A program made the position numbers and the translations under genes. A stretch of DNA of 64,000 nt from JACDBZ01 sp038233215 (GTDB lineage Bacteria; Chloroflexota; Limnocylindria; QHBO01), in the NCBI GenBank assembly GCA_038233215.1, contig JBBSML010000010.1, forward strand, positions 1 through 64,000, given 5' to 3'. The notes beneath the pieces are model-generated. The model did no database searches and was not told where the DNA came from. It saw only the letters and a program-made list of their open reading frames with translations. Shown piece by piece: positions 26,073 to 35,190 of the stretch. Every line of letters starts with the position of its first letter. The stretch's first letter is position 1.

Positions 26073-26843
26073 TCAGGCGGTCGTGGCCAGCCGGGCGCGC
26101 TCAGGAACTCGGTGGAAAAGCGCCTGGTCGGCACGGCCCTCCAGCATGCGAAGCTTCGCCGCGGCGACGAGGCCGATCGTGACCTCGTGGCCATCCTGCG
26201 CGCCATCCGTGACCCGCCGAAGGGTCATGGTTCCGATGTGCGACGCGACATCGGTGACCGCGAAGACGTGGCCGGGCCGCACGCCATTCTCCTGGAGGAA
26301 GGACAGGAGGCGGGCATCCTCCTCCGCCTCCTCGGTGACGCGAAGAATGGTCACATCAGATCCGGCGGCCGCCTCCGACAACGCCAGCCCGGCAGGCCTC
26401 TCCGGGGTGCGGCCGTCACGTGGAATGGGGTTCCCGTGCGGACAGGTCGGCGGTCGGCCCAGGAGCTCGTCGATGCGATCCGTCACGCGGTCGCTGAAGG
26501 CGTGCTGGAGCTGATGCGCCTCCTCGTCCGCCTCCGCCCACCCAAGGCCGATGACCTCGGTCAGCAGCCACTCCGAAAGTGCATGCCGGCGGAAGGTGCG
26601 CTCCGCCGCCTCCCGGCCGCGATCGGTCAGGTTCAGCTGGCGGGTCTCGCCGTCAACGCCCAGCAGTCCCTCGCGGACGAGGCGGGTGACCATCTCGCTG
26701 ACCGTCGCCGCGCTGACCCCCAACCGCTCGGACAGCCGAGCGGCGATCACCGGCTGACCCTCGCCACGCATGTACCGGATCGTCATGAGGTACTCGGCGG
26801 CGGCCTCGGTCGGCTCGACTCCCTCGGTTCCCTGCTGCGCCAT
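26073..26843 (-). CDS. DtxR/MntR-family metal-dependent regulator
   Basis: A 256-residue iron- or manganese-responsive regulator. The N-terminal winged helix has AAEYLMTIRYMRGEGQPVIA, ERLGVSAATVSEMVTRLVRE and GLLGVDGETRQLNLTDRGREAA. The dimerisation domain carries RRHALSEWLLTEVIGLGWAEADEEAHQLQHAFSD (His and Glu ligands, residues about 84-118) and CPHGNPIPRDG, a family signature. A C-terminal FeoA/SH3-like domain follows. A TAGAAT box exactly 6 bases before ATG 26843 indicates a leaderless transcript. Its targets are not obvious nearby. Confidence 0.92.
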   Translation of the reverse strand: MAQQGTEGVEPTEAAAEYLMTIRYMRGEGQPVIAARLSERLGVSAATVSEMVTRLVREGLLGVDGETRQLNLTDRGREAAERTFRRHALSEWLLTEVIGLGWAEADEEAHQLQHAFSDRVTDRIDELLGRPPTCPHGNPIPRDGRTPERPAGLALSEAAAGSDVTILRVTEEAEEDARLLSFLQENGVRPGHVFAVTDVASHIGTMTLRRVTDGAQDGHEVTIGLVAAAKLRMLEGRADQALFHRVPERARLATTA

Positions 26844-26872
26844 CGCCCGATTCTAGCCGCGCAGGAGGTTGC

Positions 26873-28042
26873 TCACGGCCGGCTGATCGTGATCTGTGAC
26901 TCTGTATTAGCCGATGCGACGTAGGCGAGCGAGGCGTGGGTGACGTCGCCCACGCTGAATGTGACCGAGCCGACGCTGCTCCTGGCCAGGTTGTCGCTGG
27001 TGACCAGGCACGTGCCCCCCGTCCCGGTTGTGCAGCTCTTCGACGAGCTCGGGGCGAATGACCCGCTGACGGTGGCGCCGGAGACGGCCCTCCCGGCGGC
27101 ATCCACGACCGCGATGGTGACCGTGGCACGCCAGGTCTTGCGATTGACGTTGCTCGCGGTTCCCGACAGATCCGCCACGTGCATCGTCTCGCCGGGCGGC
27201 GGCGTGGTGGTCCACGAGTAACCCGCCGTCCAGCTGACGGATGCCAGCTTCGCCTGCCCCTGGACGGATGGATGGAAGTAGTCGCCCGAGACGTCACCGG
27301 TGGTCAGCTTCGTGTTGAAGGCGGCATTGCCGTCGAAGCGGCAGCGCGCGTGCGCGGCACACACCGATGCCAGCTGGGCGTTGTAGGCGATGTTGCGCTC
27401 TCTGACGGTCGCGCGTCGCTGCACGTCCGATTGCTGGGTCGAGGTGGGATTAGCGAGCAGCGACTGGCAGATATCGGCACTCGACCAGATGAAGCGTGCC
27501 CAATAGTTTCCCTTGAACAGGCTCCACAGCTGGTAGGCGTCGGGAATGCTGACGACGTAGACGTTCGTATCGGGCGATGCGGTCTCGAGCGTTGCCATCG
27601 CACCCTCGAACTGCGCTCCGAAATCGGCGGCCGAGGTCATCTGATCGACCGTATCGGTGCACAGATCATTTCCGCCGATCAGCACGGTCAGGTAGTCGGG
27701 GGCATAGGTCGCGGCGTCCTGCATCTGGTCGGCCAGACCCGCGACCTTGGCGCCACTCACCGACCGGTTGTATGTCGTACCGCTGAGCTGAGCGCCGAGC
27801 GACAGGAGCCGCAGGTGGTGGCTGTTGACCGTGGAGCTCGTTCCCGTCGACCACGAGTTCTGTGGGGCGTCCGCCCCGAGTGATCCAGCCGAGCTGGCGG
27901 CCTGGGTGATCGAATCGCCGACCGCGGCCATCGATCCCGGCAGGGGTATCGCCGTTTCGGCGCCTGCAGCTGCGGCTATCGGCAGGACGCTGAACAGCAT
28001 CGTCGCGAAGGCGAGCGCAAGAGCGGGTGCGCGCCTGGTCAT
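26873..28042 (-). CDS. Secreted SGNH/GDSL hydrolase with C-terminal Ig-like domain
   Basis: A 389-residue exported esterase-like enzyme. A signal peptide covers about residues 1-28 (ALALAFATMLFSVLPIAAAAGA). Block I MAAVGDSITQA holds the nucleophile Ser, block III VLIGGNDLCTD the oxyanion Asn, and block V GDYFHPSVQGQ the Asp-His pair. From about residue 300 a bacterial Ig-like domain follows (ATVTIAVVDAAGRAVSGATV), probably for polymer or cell-surface binding. The start ATG 28042 follows a GGAGGG site. It likely cleaves ester groups on extracellular lipids or polysaccharides. Confidence 0.88.
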   Translation of the reverse strand: MTRRAPALALAFATMLFSVLPIAAAAGAETAIPLPGSMAAVGDSITQAASSAGSLGADAPQNSWSTGTSSTVNSHHLRLLSLGAQLSGTTYNRSVSGAKVAGLADQMQDAATYAPDYLTVLIGGNDLCTDTVDQMTSAADFGAQFEGAMATLETASPDTNVYVVSIPDAYQLWSLFKGNYWARFIWSSADICQSLLANPTSTQQSDVQRRATVRERNIAYNAQLASVCAAHARCRFDGNAAFNTKLTTGDVSGDYFHPSVQGQAKLASVSWTAGYSWTTTPPPGETMHVADLSGTASNVNRKTWRATVTIAVVDAAGRAVSGATVSGSFAPSSSKSCTTGTGGTCLVTSDNLARSSVGSVTFSVGDVTHASLAYVASANTESQITISRP

Positions 28043-28118
28043 GATTCCCTCCGTGTCCACTCGGATCGGACAGCGGGACCAATGTACACCCCACCGCAAG
28101 AGCGATGGCCGGGCGTCG

Positions 28119-30095
28119 TCAGTCCTCGGCGGAGCCTGATTGCTCCCGGATCGTGTTGACGACGTTCGCGTCGGCGAGAGTGGCAACGTCGCCCAGGTCC
28201 CGCTGCTCGGCAATGTCGCGCAGCAGGCGGCGCATGATCTTTCCGGAACGGGTCTTGGGCAGGTCGGGGGTGAACAGGATCTGCTTCGGCCGGGCGAATT
28301 TTCCGATGACCTCCGCCACGTGCTCACGGAGCTCTCGGCCAAGCTCGTCAGAGGGCTCGTGGCCGGAACGAAGGATGACGTAGCTGAAGATGGCCTGGCC
28401 GGTGACGGGATCCGAGCGGCCGACGACGGCTGCCTCCGCCACGGAGGGATGGGAGACGAGGGCAGATTCGATCTCCGTCGTGGAGATCCGATGCCCTGAC
28501 ACGTTCATGACGTCGTCGACACGACCGAGGAGCCAGTAGTAGCCCTCGTCGTCACGCTTGCAGCCGTCGCCCGGAAAGTAGCGCCCGGGATAGCGCGACC
28601 AGTAGGTCTGCTCGTAGCGTTCCGGGTCGCCATAGATGCCGCGCAGCATGGCCGGCCACGGCCGCTCAAGGACAAGATAGCCGCCCCGTCCGAGGGGGAC
28701 GGACGTCCCGGCCTCGTCCACCACGTCGGCGACGACCCCGGGGAACGGGAAGGTCGCGGACCCAGGCTTGAGGGTGGTGATGCCGGGCAGCGGCGCGATC
28801 ATGATCATGCCGGTCTCGGTCTGCCACCACGTGTCGACCACCGGGCAACGGCCGCCGCCGATCTCCTTCCAGTACCAGGCCCACGCCTCGGGGTTGATGG
28901 GCTCGCCGACGCTGCCCAGCAGGCGCAGGGAGGAAAGGTCGTCAGCGGCGAAGGCATCCGCGCCGTACTTCATCAGCGCGCGGATGGCGGTCGGGGCGGT
29001 GTACAGGATGGTGGCGCGGTACTTCGCGGCGATCTGCGCCCATCGGTCCTGCTCCGGAACGTCGATGGCGCCCTCGTACATGACGCCGGTCGTCGCGTTC
29101 GCCAGTGGGCCGTAGACGATGTACGAATGCCCGGTCACCCAGCCGATGTCGGCCATGCACCAGTAGACATCGGTCTCCGGCTTAAGGTCGAAGATGTACC
29201 GGTGCGTCGTCGCCACCCCGGCCAGGTAGCCGCCGGTGGTGTGCATGATCCCCTTCGGCTTGGCCGTCGTCCCACTCGTGTAGAGCAGATACAGCAGATC
29301 CTCAGCGTCCATCGGCTCCGGAGCGGCGGTGGTCGACTGATCGGCGATGAGGTCGTGATACCAGTGATCGCGGCGCTCGTCCCAGGCAACCTCCTCGCCG
29401 GTCCGCTTGACCACCACGCAATGCTCGACCGATGAGGTGCGTCCGATCGCCTCGTCCGCGCTCTGCTTGAGCGCCACGGTGGCGCCCTTGCGGTAGCCGC
29501 CATCGGCCGTGATGACGACGCTGCACGCCGCGTCGTCAATGCGGTCGGCCAGGGCATCGGCGCTGAATCCACCGAAGACGACCGAATGCGGTGCGCCGAT
29601 TCGGGTGCAGGCCAGCATGGCAATCGGCAGCTCGGGGATCATCGGCATGTAGATCGCGACCCTGTCGCCCTTCTTCACGCCGAGATTTCTCATGGCGTTG
29701 GTGAGCTGGCAGACCTCATCCAGCAGCTGCTGATAGGTGATGGTGCGCGTGTCTCCGGGCTCGCCCTCCCAGAAGTAGGCGACTCGCTCGCCCAGGCCGG
29801 CGGCGACATGGCGGTCGAGGCAGTTGACGCTGACGTTGAGCTTGCCGCCGATGAACCACTCGGCATACGGTGCCTTCCAGGTGTACAGCTCGTTCCATGG
29901 CTCCATCCAGTCGAGGCGGTTGCCCTCCTGCGTCCAGAAATCACGAAATCCTTGTTCGGACCGCGCGCGCTCGTAGACTCCCGCGTCCTGGATGAGGGCA
30001 TCCGCGACGAACCCGGACGCCGGTTCGAACCTCCGATCCTCGCGCAGCAGATTCTCGATGGCGTCGGTGCTCATGGGTGGCTCGTCGGTGGGCAT
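28119..30095 (-). CDS. acs: Acetyl-coenzyme A synthetase
   Basis: A 658-residue AMP-forming acetate-CoA ligase. Hallmarks are the ATP-binding loop YLLYTSGTTAKPKGIMHTTG, WCMADIGWVTGHSYIVYGPL, the A5 motif DTWWQTETGMIMI, RYFPGDGCKRDDEGYYWLLGR and the C-terminal GRVDDVMNVSGHRIST. The C-terminal PKTRSGKIMRRLLR carries the catalytic lysine that is the known acetylation site of the family. Length matches Acs. A TAGAAT box lies 7 bases before ATG 30095. It activates acetate to acetyl-CoA for central metabolism. Confidence 0.95.
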   Translation of the reverse strand: MPTDEPPMSTDAIENLLREDRRFEPASGFVADALIQDAGVYERARSEQGFRDFWTQEGNRLDWMEPWNELYTWKAPYAEWFIGGKLNVSVNCLDRHVAAGLGERVAYFWEGEPGDTRTITYQQLLDEVCQLTNAMRNLGVKKGDRVAIYMPMIPELPIAMLACTRIGAPHSVVFGGFSADALADRIDDAACSVVITADGGYRKGATVALKQSADEAIGRTSSVEHCVVVKRTGEEVAWDERRDHWYHDLIADQSTTAAPEPMDAEDLLYLLYTSGTTAKPKGIMHTTGGYLAGVATTHRYIFDLKPETDVYWCMADIGWVTGHSYIVYGPLANATTGVMYEGAIDVPEQDRWAQIAAKYRATILYTAPTAIRALMKYGADAFAADDLSSLRLLGSVGEPINPEAWAWYWKEIGGGRCPVVDTWWQTETGMIMIAPLPGITTLKPGSATFPFPGVVADVVDEAGTSVPLGRGGYLVLERPWPAMLRGIYGDPERYEQTYWSRYPGRYFPGDGCKRDDEGYYWLLGRVDDVMNVSGHRISTTEIESALVSHPSVAEAAVVGRSDPVTGQAIFSYVILRSGHEPSDELGRELREHVAEVIGKFARPKQILFTPDLPKTRSGKIMRRLLRDIAEQRDLGDVATLADANVVNTIREQSGSAED

Positions 30096-30190
30096 GGTTC
30101 CGATTCTAGTGCCGCCGGGCGATATGCCGCGGTGGTGCAGGCAAACCCGGATAGCACCTGAGGCGCGCCACTTGCTGATGCGAAGCGATC

Positions 30191-30580
30191 ATGCGCTCAC
30201 CAATCGGCCCCGTCCTCATCATCCTCGGCCTCGTGACGTCCGTCGTCCTGGTCCTGGTGCTCCTCCAGACCATCGGCCTGCGCGGCGAGCTGGTGGACGC
30301 ACGGGCGGAAGTCGGCGTCCTGCGCACACAAGTGGAGGACCTCGACCGGGGCGTCCCGATGAGCGAGCTCTCGATGGAGCTTGCGGAACTGGAAAACGAC
30401 ATCCGGGACTGGGTCGTCGCGTTCGGCAACGACGTTTCGCCTGATGGCGACCCGGCCTCGCCCGCGGGAGGCGCGAACGCGGATGCTGAAGTGCTCGATC
30501 GGCTCGACGACGTGCTGGCGCGCATCGACGACCTCGACGCGCGCATCGACGAGATCTGCGCGAACGTGCCAGTCTGCTGA
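30191..30580 (+). CDS. Small membrane-anchored coiled-coil protein
   Basis: A 129-residue protein with an N-terminal membrane helix (PVLIILGLVTSVVLVLVLLQ, residues about 6-25), a coiled-coil-like helix LRGELVDARAEVGVLRTQVEDL, an acidic linker rich in Asp/Pro/Gly, and a second heptad region (LDRLDDVLARIDDLDARID) ending in a Cys-containing tail. No family is recognised. It stands alone between acs (divergent) and an MFS gene (convergent, 4-bp gap). Function unknown. Confidence 0.72.
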   Translation: MRSPIGPVLIILGLVTSVVLVLVLLQTIGLRGELVDARAEVGVLRTQVEDLDRGVPMSELSMELAELENDIRDWVVAFGNDVSPDGDPASPAGGANADAEVLDRLDDVLARIDDLDARIDEICANVPVC

Positions 30581-30584
30581 TCGG

Positions 30585-31799
30585 TCAGGGTACCGCCGCC
30601 GAGGTTCCGCGTTCACGGACTGCAACGAGCAATATGGCCGCCGCGACGTAGGACGCTGCCATGATCGCGAAGGCGACCGGATATCCGAACTCCGCGGCCG
30701 CGAAGCCGATGATGAAGGCCCAGAAGGCGCCGATTCCGAACGCGAACGTGAAATAGACGGCGAAGGCAACGTCACGCAACGGTCCGTCGGCGCGGTCGGC
30801 GAGGTACGCCTGGAGGACCGGTGATTCGCTGAAGACAGCTGTGCCGAACGGAAGCAGCAGTGGGACCAACAAGAACAGGTTCGCGCCCGCAGCCAGGAAG
30901 GCCAGGATCCCGACCGCCGAGACCAGGTAGTAGGTGATGAGCGTCGGCCGCCGGCCGAAGCGGTCCGACAGCAGGCCGGCCAGGATCGGCCCGACCACGG
31001 CGCCGACCAGCAACAACGCGTACAGCACGCGCACCGTCCCGTCGTCGAACCCGAGCGGCCCGGACAGGTAGAGCACCATGAACGGCGCGACGATATCCAG
31101 CCCGCGACCGCCCGCCGCGACGAGGGAGGCGCCCAGGATCAGCCGCAGGTCACGTCGTCCGAACACCTCGCGCATCTGTCCGCGGACCGATCCGGATGCA
31201 CGTGCTCGCTTGCGGTAGGCAGCATGGTCCTCGCGCACGAAGATCGCGAGCAACACCCCGATGACGAGCGCCGGAATGCCGAACAGGGCCAGCGTGGCCT
31301 GCCATCCGACCGCCAGGAGCAACGCGCCGCCCACGAACGGAACGGCGATGGTGCCGACATTTCCTCCGCTGATGTGGGCGCTGATCGCGAAGCCCCGCCG
31401 TCCGACCGGGTACATGTCAGAGAGAAGCGCGTTGCCGACCGGGTGCTGCGGGCTGGACCCGATGCGCGCCGCACTGATTGCCGCGAGCAACTGGGTGATC
31501 GACTGCGACAGCCCGGCCACGATCAGGCTGGTGCCGAAGATGAGCTGCCCGCCCGCCAGGATCAGGGGTCGCGCGACGTATCGGGTCAGAAAGCCGTAGG
31601 CCAGCTGCATCGAGCCGCCGACGGCGGTCGTGATGGCGATGAAGGTGCCGATGTCGCGCGCATCGAGACCGTACTCGATGATCACGATCGGGTAGATCAG
31701 CGGCATCAGGGCCGATTGCGCGTGGATCGCGGCATGCGCAACGGCGAGCAGGACGAGGGCGAGTGCCGGCCTCGTCTGACTGTTACGATCCACGCCCAT
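30585..31799 (-). CDS. MFS transporter
   Basis: A 404-residue transporter with about 12 hydrophobic helices. Motif A (LSDRFGRRPTLITYY) lies in the second half and LLSDMYPVGRRGFAISAH in the first, a pattern seen in drug/sugar exporters such as the fosmidomycin-resistance branch. The ATG at 31797-31799 overlaps, on the other strand, the ATG of the MarR gene (31798-31800), so either this gene starts slightly later (GTG 31793) or the regulator does. The divergent MarR regulator probably controls it. Confidence 0.85.
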   Translation of the reverse strand: MGVDRNSQTRPALALVLLAVAHAAIHAQSALMPLIYPIVIIEYGLDARDIGTFIAITTAVGGSMQLAYGFLTRYVARPLILAGGQLIFGTSLIVAGLSQSITQLLAAISAARIGSSPQHPVGNALLSDMYPVGRRGFAISAHISGGNVGTIAVPFVGGALLLAVGWQATLALFGIPALVIGVLLAIFVREDHAAYRKRARASGSVRGQMREVFGRRDLRLILGASLVAAGGRGLDIVAPFMVLYLSGPLGFDDGTVRVLYALLLVGAVVGPILAGLLSDRFGRRPTLITYYLVSAVGILAFLAAGANLFLLVPLLLPFGTAVFSESPVLQAYLADRADGPLRDVAFAVYFTFAFGIGAFWAFIIGFAAAEFGYPVAFAIMAASYVAAAILLVAVRERGTSAAVP

Positions 31800-32304
31800 G
31801 GCCCCCAGAACCGCCGACGTGCGGAGCCCGAAGACGCGGATCAGCGATCCGCCACCTCCCGAGCCACCCAGCCTCGAGGCGAGCCTGATCGGCACAGTCG
31901 GACCGGTGATGCGTCATCTCGTGGCGCATGCTCGTCGACACCAGACCTGGGGAGATCTCACCTACCAGCAGTACAACGTGCTGCGCATGATCGACACGCT
32001 CGGACCGCAGCCGCAGGCGGAGGTGGCGCGACGGCTGATGGTCACCGCCCCGGTGGTCACCCGCCTGGCGGGAACGCTGGCGGACGCTGGCCTGGTCGAG
32101 CGACGAACGGACCCGAACGACAAGCGCGCCGTCCTGCTGGCACCGACGACGAACGGCCGACGCCAGGCTCGCGCCATGCGACAGGACCTGCTCGTGGCCG
32201 CCCATGAGCTGTTGGAGCCGATCCCCGAGGAGCGCCGTGCCGGTGTGGCCGCTGCTCTCGAGGAGCTCCAGGTCCTGCTTCCGCAACGCTCAGCGCGCGG
32301 GTGA
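31798..32304 (+). CDS. MarR-family transcriptional regulator
   Basis: A 168-residue regulator. After a Pro-rich start, the winged helix is TYQQYNVLRMIDTLGPQPQA, EVARRLMVTAPVVTRLAGTL and DAGLVERRTDPNDKRAVLLA, the last being the typical beta-wing. TACGAT (31784-31789) lies 8 bases before ATG 31798, consistent with a leaderless message. It is surrounded by MFS exporters on both sides, its natural targets. The last 15 bases overlap the convergent MFS gene ending at 32290. Confidence 0.88.
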   Translation: MAPRTADVRSPKTRISDPPPPEPPSLEASLIGTVGPVMRHLVAHARRHQTWGDLTYQQYNVLRMIDTLGPQPQAEVARRLMVTAPVVTRLAGTLADAGLVERRTDPNDKRAVLLAPTTNGRRQARAMRQDLLVAAHELLEPIPEERRAGVAAALEELQVLLPQRSARG

Positions 32305-33690
32305 GGGCCGCGCTTCCACAGCGCGACCGTGTCGGTCGGGACGATCCGACGACGTATCCAGCATCGTCACACCCAGCGATCCGCGGCGCCCGGCCCAGCG
32401 CAGTCCAAGCGCCACGACGCCGACGGTGACCAGCGATAGGACCGCGCCGGTCACGAAGGCCGCCGGCGTCCCCCACGTCTCGGCCACGAAGCCGGCGAAG
32501 AGGCCTCCCAACGGCGCCGACCCGGCGAAGACGGTCACGTAGAAGCTCATCACGCGACCACGCAACGCATCAGTGACGTTGGCCTGCACCGTCGCGTTGA
32601 TCGTGTTGATCATGAGCATGCTGAAGTAGCCGGCCGCAAGGATGAGTGGCGCTGCCAGCAGCACGTTGCGTGACGCGGCGATCGCGACCAGCAGGACGGA
32701 GAAGACGACTCCACCGCCGAGCATGAGCGGGATGGCCCGTCGCCGCTGCATGATTGCCAGGGTCAGGGATCCGGCGAGCGAGCCGATTCCCATGGCCGCG
32801 AAGAGCGCTCCGTAGCCGTCGGCGCGGAGGTCGAGGATTCCGGTGGCGTAGAGCGGCAGCAAGATCTGGAAGTTAAAGCCGAATGCCGCGATGCCGCCGA
32901 GCAGCACGAGGCACCACAGCACCAGCGGCGTTCGCACCGCGAACCAGAACCCTTCGCGCAGGCTCTCCAGCACCGGCGGATGCTCCTCGGGCCGGTCCAT
33001 GCGCCTGATCTCGCGCGGGTTCATGCGCAGCAGTCCCGTGAGCACCCCCGCATAGGTCAGCGTGTTGATGCCGAGATTGATCGCCACGCCGGAAATCGTC
33101 GATCCGGTCACCCCGGTGCCGACCGCGATGATGACGCCCGCCAGGGCAGGACCGACGACGCGCGCCGAATTAAAGGCCATCGAATTCAGGGCAATCGCGT
33201 TATGAAGCAGGTGCCTGGGCACGAGGTCGGCGGCGAGCGCCTGGCGCATCGGCATGTCGACCGCATTGACCAGACCCAGCACGAACGCCATGGCCATCAC
33301 CATCCAGATCTCCACGATCCCGGTCGCGATGATGACGAACAGCACGAAGGCCTGGAAGCTGGCTGCGACCTGCGAGGCGATCAGAGCATGGCGCTTGTCG
33401 ATCCGGTCCGCGATCACGCCGCCGAATGGCGCCAGGAAGAGCGCCGGTCCGAACTGAAGCACCGCCACGAAGCCAAGCTGAATCGGTGAGCCCCCGAGCG
33501 CCAGGATCAGCCAGGGCAGGCTCACCTGCTGCATCCACGTCCCGATCAGGCTGACGACCTGGCCCCACCAGTAGAGCCGGTAGTTGCGCACCGAGAGCGC
33601 CGCGAAGCCGCGCTTCAGGCCGCCGAGTGCTGCGCGCAGCGGCAGCGGGCGTGGCTGGTCGGGGCGGGCGCCGGGAGCGGATTCGGTCAA
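32290..33690 (-). CDS. MFS transporter (MFS_3/EntS-like), paralogue 1
   Basis: A 466-residue exporter. NYRLYWWGQVVSLIGTWMQQ, GGVIADRIDKRHALIASQ and LRGRVMSFYVTVFAGSAPLG are hallmarks of the MFS_3 branch of drug/siderophore exporters. The start is TTG 33690 with GGAG about 10 bases upstream. It is the neighbour and paralogue of the gene at 33740-35104 (same order of motifs; RGRVMS.YVTVFAG..PLGGL.AG shared), so the two arose by tandem duplication. The substrate is unknown. Confidence 0.87.
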   Translation of the reverse strand: MTESAPGARPDQPRPLPLRAALGGLKRGFAALSVRNYRLYWWGQVVSLIGTWMQQVSLPWLILALGGSPIQLGFVAVLQFGPALFLAPFGGVIADRIDKRHALIASQVAASFQAFVLFVIIATGIVEIWMVMAMAFVLGLVNAVDMPMRQALAADLVPRHLLHNAIALNSMAFNSARVVGPALAGVIIAVGTGVTGSTISGVAINLGINTLTYAGVLTGLLRMNPREIRRMDRPEEHPPVLESLREGFWFAVRTPLVLWCLVLLGGIAAFGFNFQILLPLYATGILDLRADGYGALFAAMGIGSLAGSLTLAIMQRRRAIPLMLGGGVVFSVLLVAIAASRNVLLAAPLILAAGYFSMLMINTINATVQANVTDALRGRVMSFYVTVFAGSAPLGGLFAGFVAETWGTPAAFVTGAVLSLVTVGVVALGLRWAGRRGSLGVTMLDTSSDRPDRHGRAVEARPSPAR

Positions 33691-33739
33691 CGATCAGGTC
33701 TCCGAGAAGTTGCCCATGCGAACAATCATGGACCGGCCG

Positions 33740-35104
33740 TCATGCCGCCCGGCTGGCAATCTCGCGCGGACGCTCGGCAGGTTTCTGATTGCCTGCCGAG
33801 ATGGTGCCGCGCGGCATCTGAACAGAGCGCAACTGCCATGCCACCAGCGCCAGGACACCGACGGCCAGGGTCGCACCGAGGCTGAAGGCGAATGGCGCTC
33901 CGAAGGACTCGGCGAGCGCACCGGCCAGCAGGCCGCCCAGCGGCGCGGTGCCGGCGAAGACGGTGACGTACAGCGACATGACGCGGCCGCGAAGGACGTC
34001 GGGCACGCTGTTCTGGATGGTGACGTTGATCGTATTCACCATGAGCATCGAGGCAAGGCCGATGCCCGCCACGATCGGGAACGCCGCCAGCGGGCTGCTG
34101 ACAAAGCCGAGCGCGATCTCGAGTGCCAGGAACAGCGCGCCTCCGCCGAGGATGAGACCAAGCATCGGTCGCTGGCTGGTGGTGAAGGCGAGCATCAACG
34201 AGCCGACGAGCGAACCCGCGCCCATTGCTGCGAAGAGCGCACCGTATCCGCCCGAATCGAGGCCGAGGGTGTTGCGCGTGAAGAGCGGGAGGAGCGTCTG
34301 GAAGTTCATGGCGAACATCGCCGTCCCGCCGAGCAGGACGAGTGGCCACAGCACGGTGGGCGTGGCGACCGCGTACCGAACGCCCTCCGCCAGGCTGGCG
34401 CGGATGGACGGGTACTGATCGGGCCGCTCGATGCGCCGCAACGCGCTGCCATCGAGCATCCACAGGCCGACCAGCACCGAGAGGTAGCTCACGGCGTTGA
34501 TGCCGAAGTTGATGGCAACGCCGAACACGGCAATCGTCACCCCTGCAATGGCCGGCCCGATGACGCGCGATAGGTTGAAGCTGGTGGAATTGAGCGCGAT
34601 CGCGTTCGTCAAGTCCTCGGTCGGGACGAGCTCGGCCGCGAACGCCTGGCGAACTGGCATCTCGACCGCGTTCACGAAACCCGCCAGCAGGGCAAGGATG
34701 TAGATGTGCCAGATCTCGACCAGGCCGCTGCTGGCCAACCCAAAGAGCAGGGCAGCCTGGAGCATGGCGACGGCGTTCACGATCATGAGGACGCGCCGCT
34801 TGTCGACTCGGTCCGCGAGCACGCCACCGATCGGGGCGAAGAGCATCGACGGCGCGAACATCAGGGCCAGGACGGCTCCAAGCTGAAGCGGCGATCCGCC
34901 GAGCTCGAGGACGAGCCATGGTTGGGCGACCGATTGCATCCACGCGCCCACCAGGCTCCCGATCTGCCCGAACCAGTAGAGCCGATAATTGCGATGCCGC
35001 ATGGCGCTGAAGCCACGCGCTAACCCTCCGCCCGCGCCGCTCGACGAACCCGCCGCCTGTTCGGGGCGACCTGAAGCACGGGGGAAGAGCCGGGGGATGG
35101 TCAT
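33740..35104 (-). CDS. MFS transporter (MFS_3/EntS-like), paralogue 2
   Basis: A 454-residue exporter with NYRLYWFGQIGSLVGAWMQS, GGVLADRVDKRRVLMIVNAV and LRGRVMSLYVTVFAGTAPLG, matching its neighbour. A long open frame in a second reading phase covers the same region but has no transporter motifs. ATG 35104 is preceded by TAGCAT within a palindrome (35108-35120), a likely repressor-controlled promoter. Probably co-transcribed with paralogue 1 (49-bp gap). Confidence 0.87.
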   Translation of the reverse strand: MTIPRLFPRASGRPEQAAGSSSGAGGGLARGFSAMRHRNYRLYWFGQIGSLVGAWMQSVAQPWLVLELGGSPLQLGAVLALMFAPSMLFAPIGGVLADRVDKRRVLMIVNAVAMLQAALLFGLASSGLVEIWHIYILALLAGFVNAVEMPVRQAFAAELVPTEDLTNAIALNSTSFNLSRVIGPAIAGVTIAVFGVAINFGINAVSYLSVLVGLWMLDGSALRRIERPDQYPSIRASLAEGVRYAVATPTVLWPLVLLGGTAMFAMNFQTLLPLFTRNTLGLDSGGYGALFAAMGAGSLVGSLMLAFTTSQRPMLGLILGGGALFLALEIALGFVSSPLAAFPIVAGIGLASMLMVNTINVTIQNSVPDVLRGRVMSLYVTVFAGTAPLGGLLAGALAESFGAPFAFSLGATLAVGVLALVAWQLRSVQMPRGTISAGNQKPAERPREIASRAA

Positions 35105-35107
35105 TCG

Positions 35108-35120
35108 TTAGCTATGCTAA
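35108..35120. promoter_or_regulatory. Palindromic operator overlapping the MFS promoter
   Basis: TTAGCTATGCTAA has perfect 5-bp arms (TTAGC / GCTAA) around a 3-base centre and lies 3 bases before the MFS start codon, overlapping the probable -10 box TAGCAT on the minus strand. Its size and form fit a MarR-family box. Binding by the MarR protein encoded at 31798 is a reasonable but untested guess. Confidence 0.55.
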
Positions 35121-35190
35121 CAAAAATCACGATCTGCGGCAAGTCGAGGGTTTCGAGGCGCGGGGTTGAGGAAAGCCGCCCCCATGAGCG

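Noticed and set aside
33726..34943. 405-codon minus-strand frame inside the second MFS paralogue
   Set aside because: It is the +1 frame of the transporter gene; no hydrophobic helices and Arg-rich.
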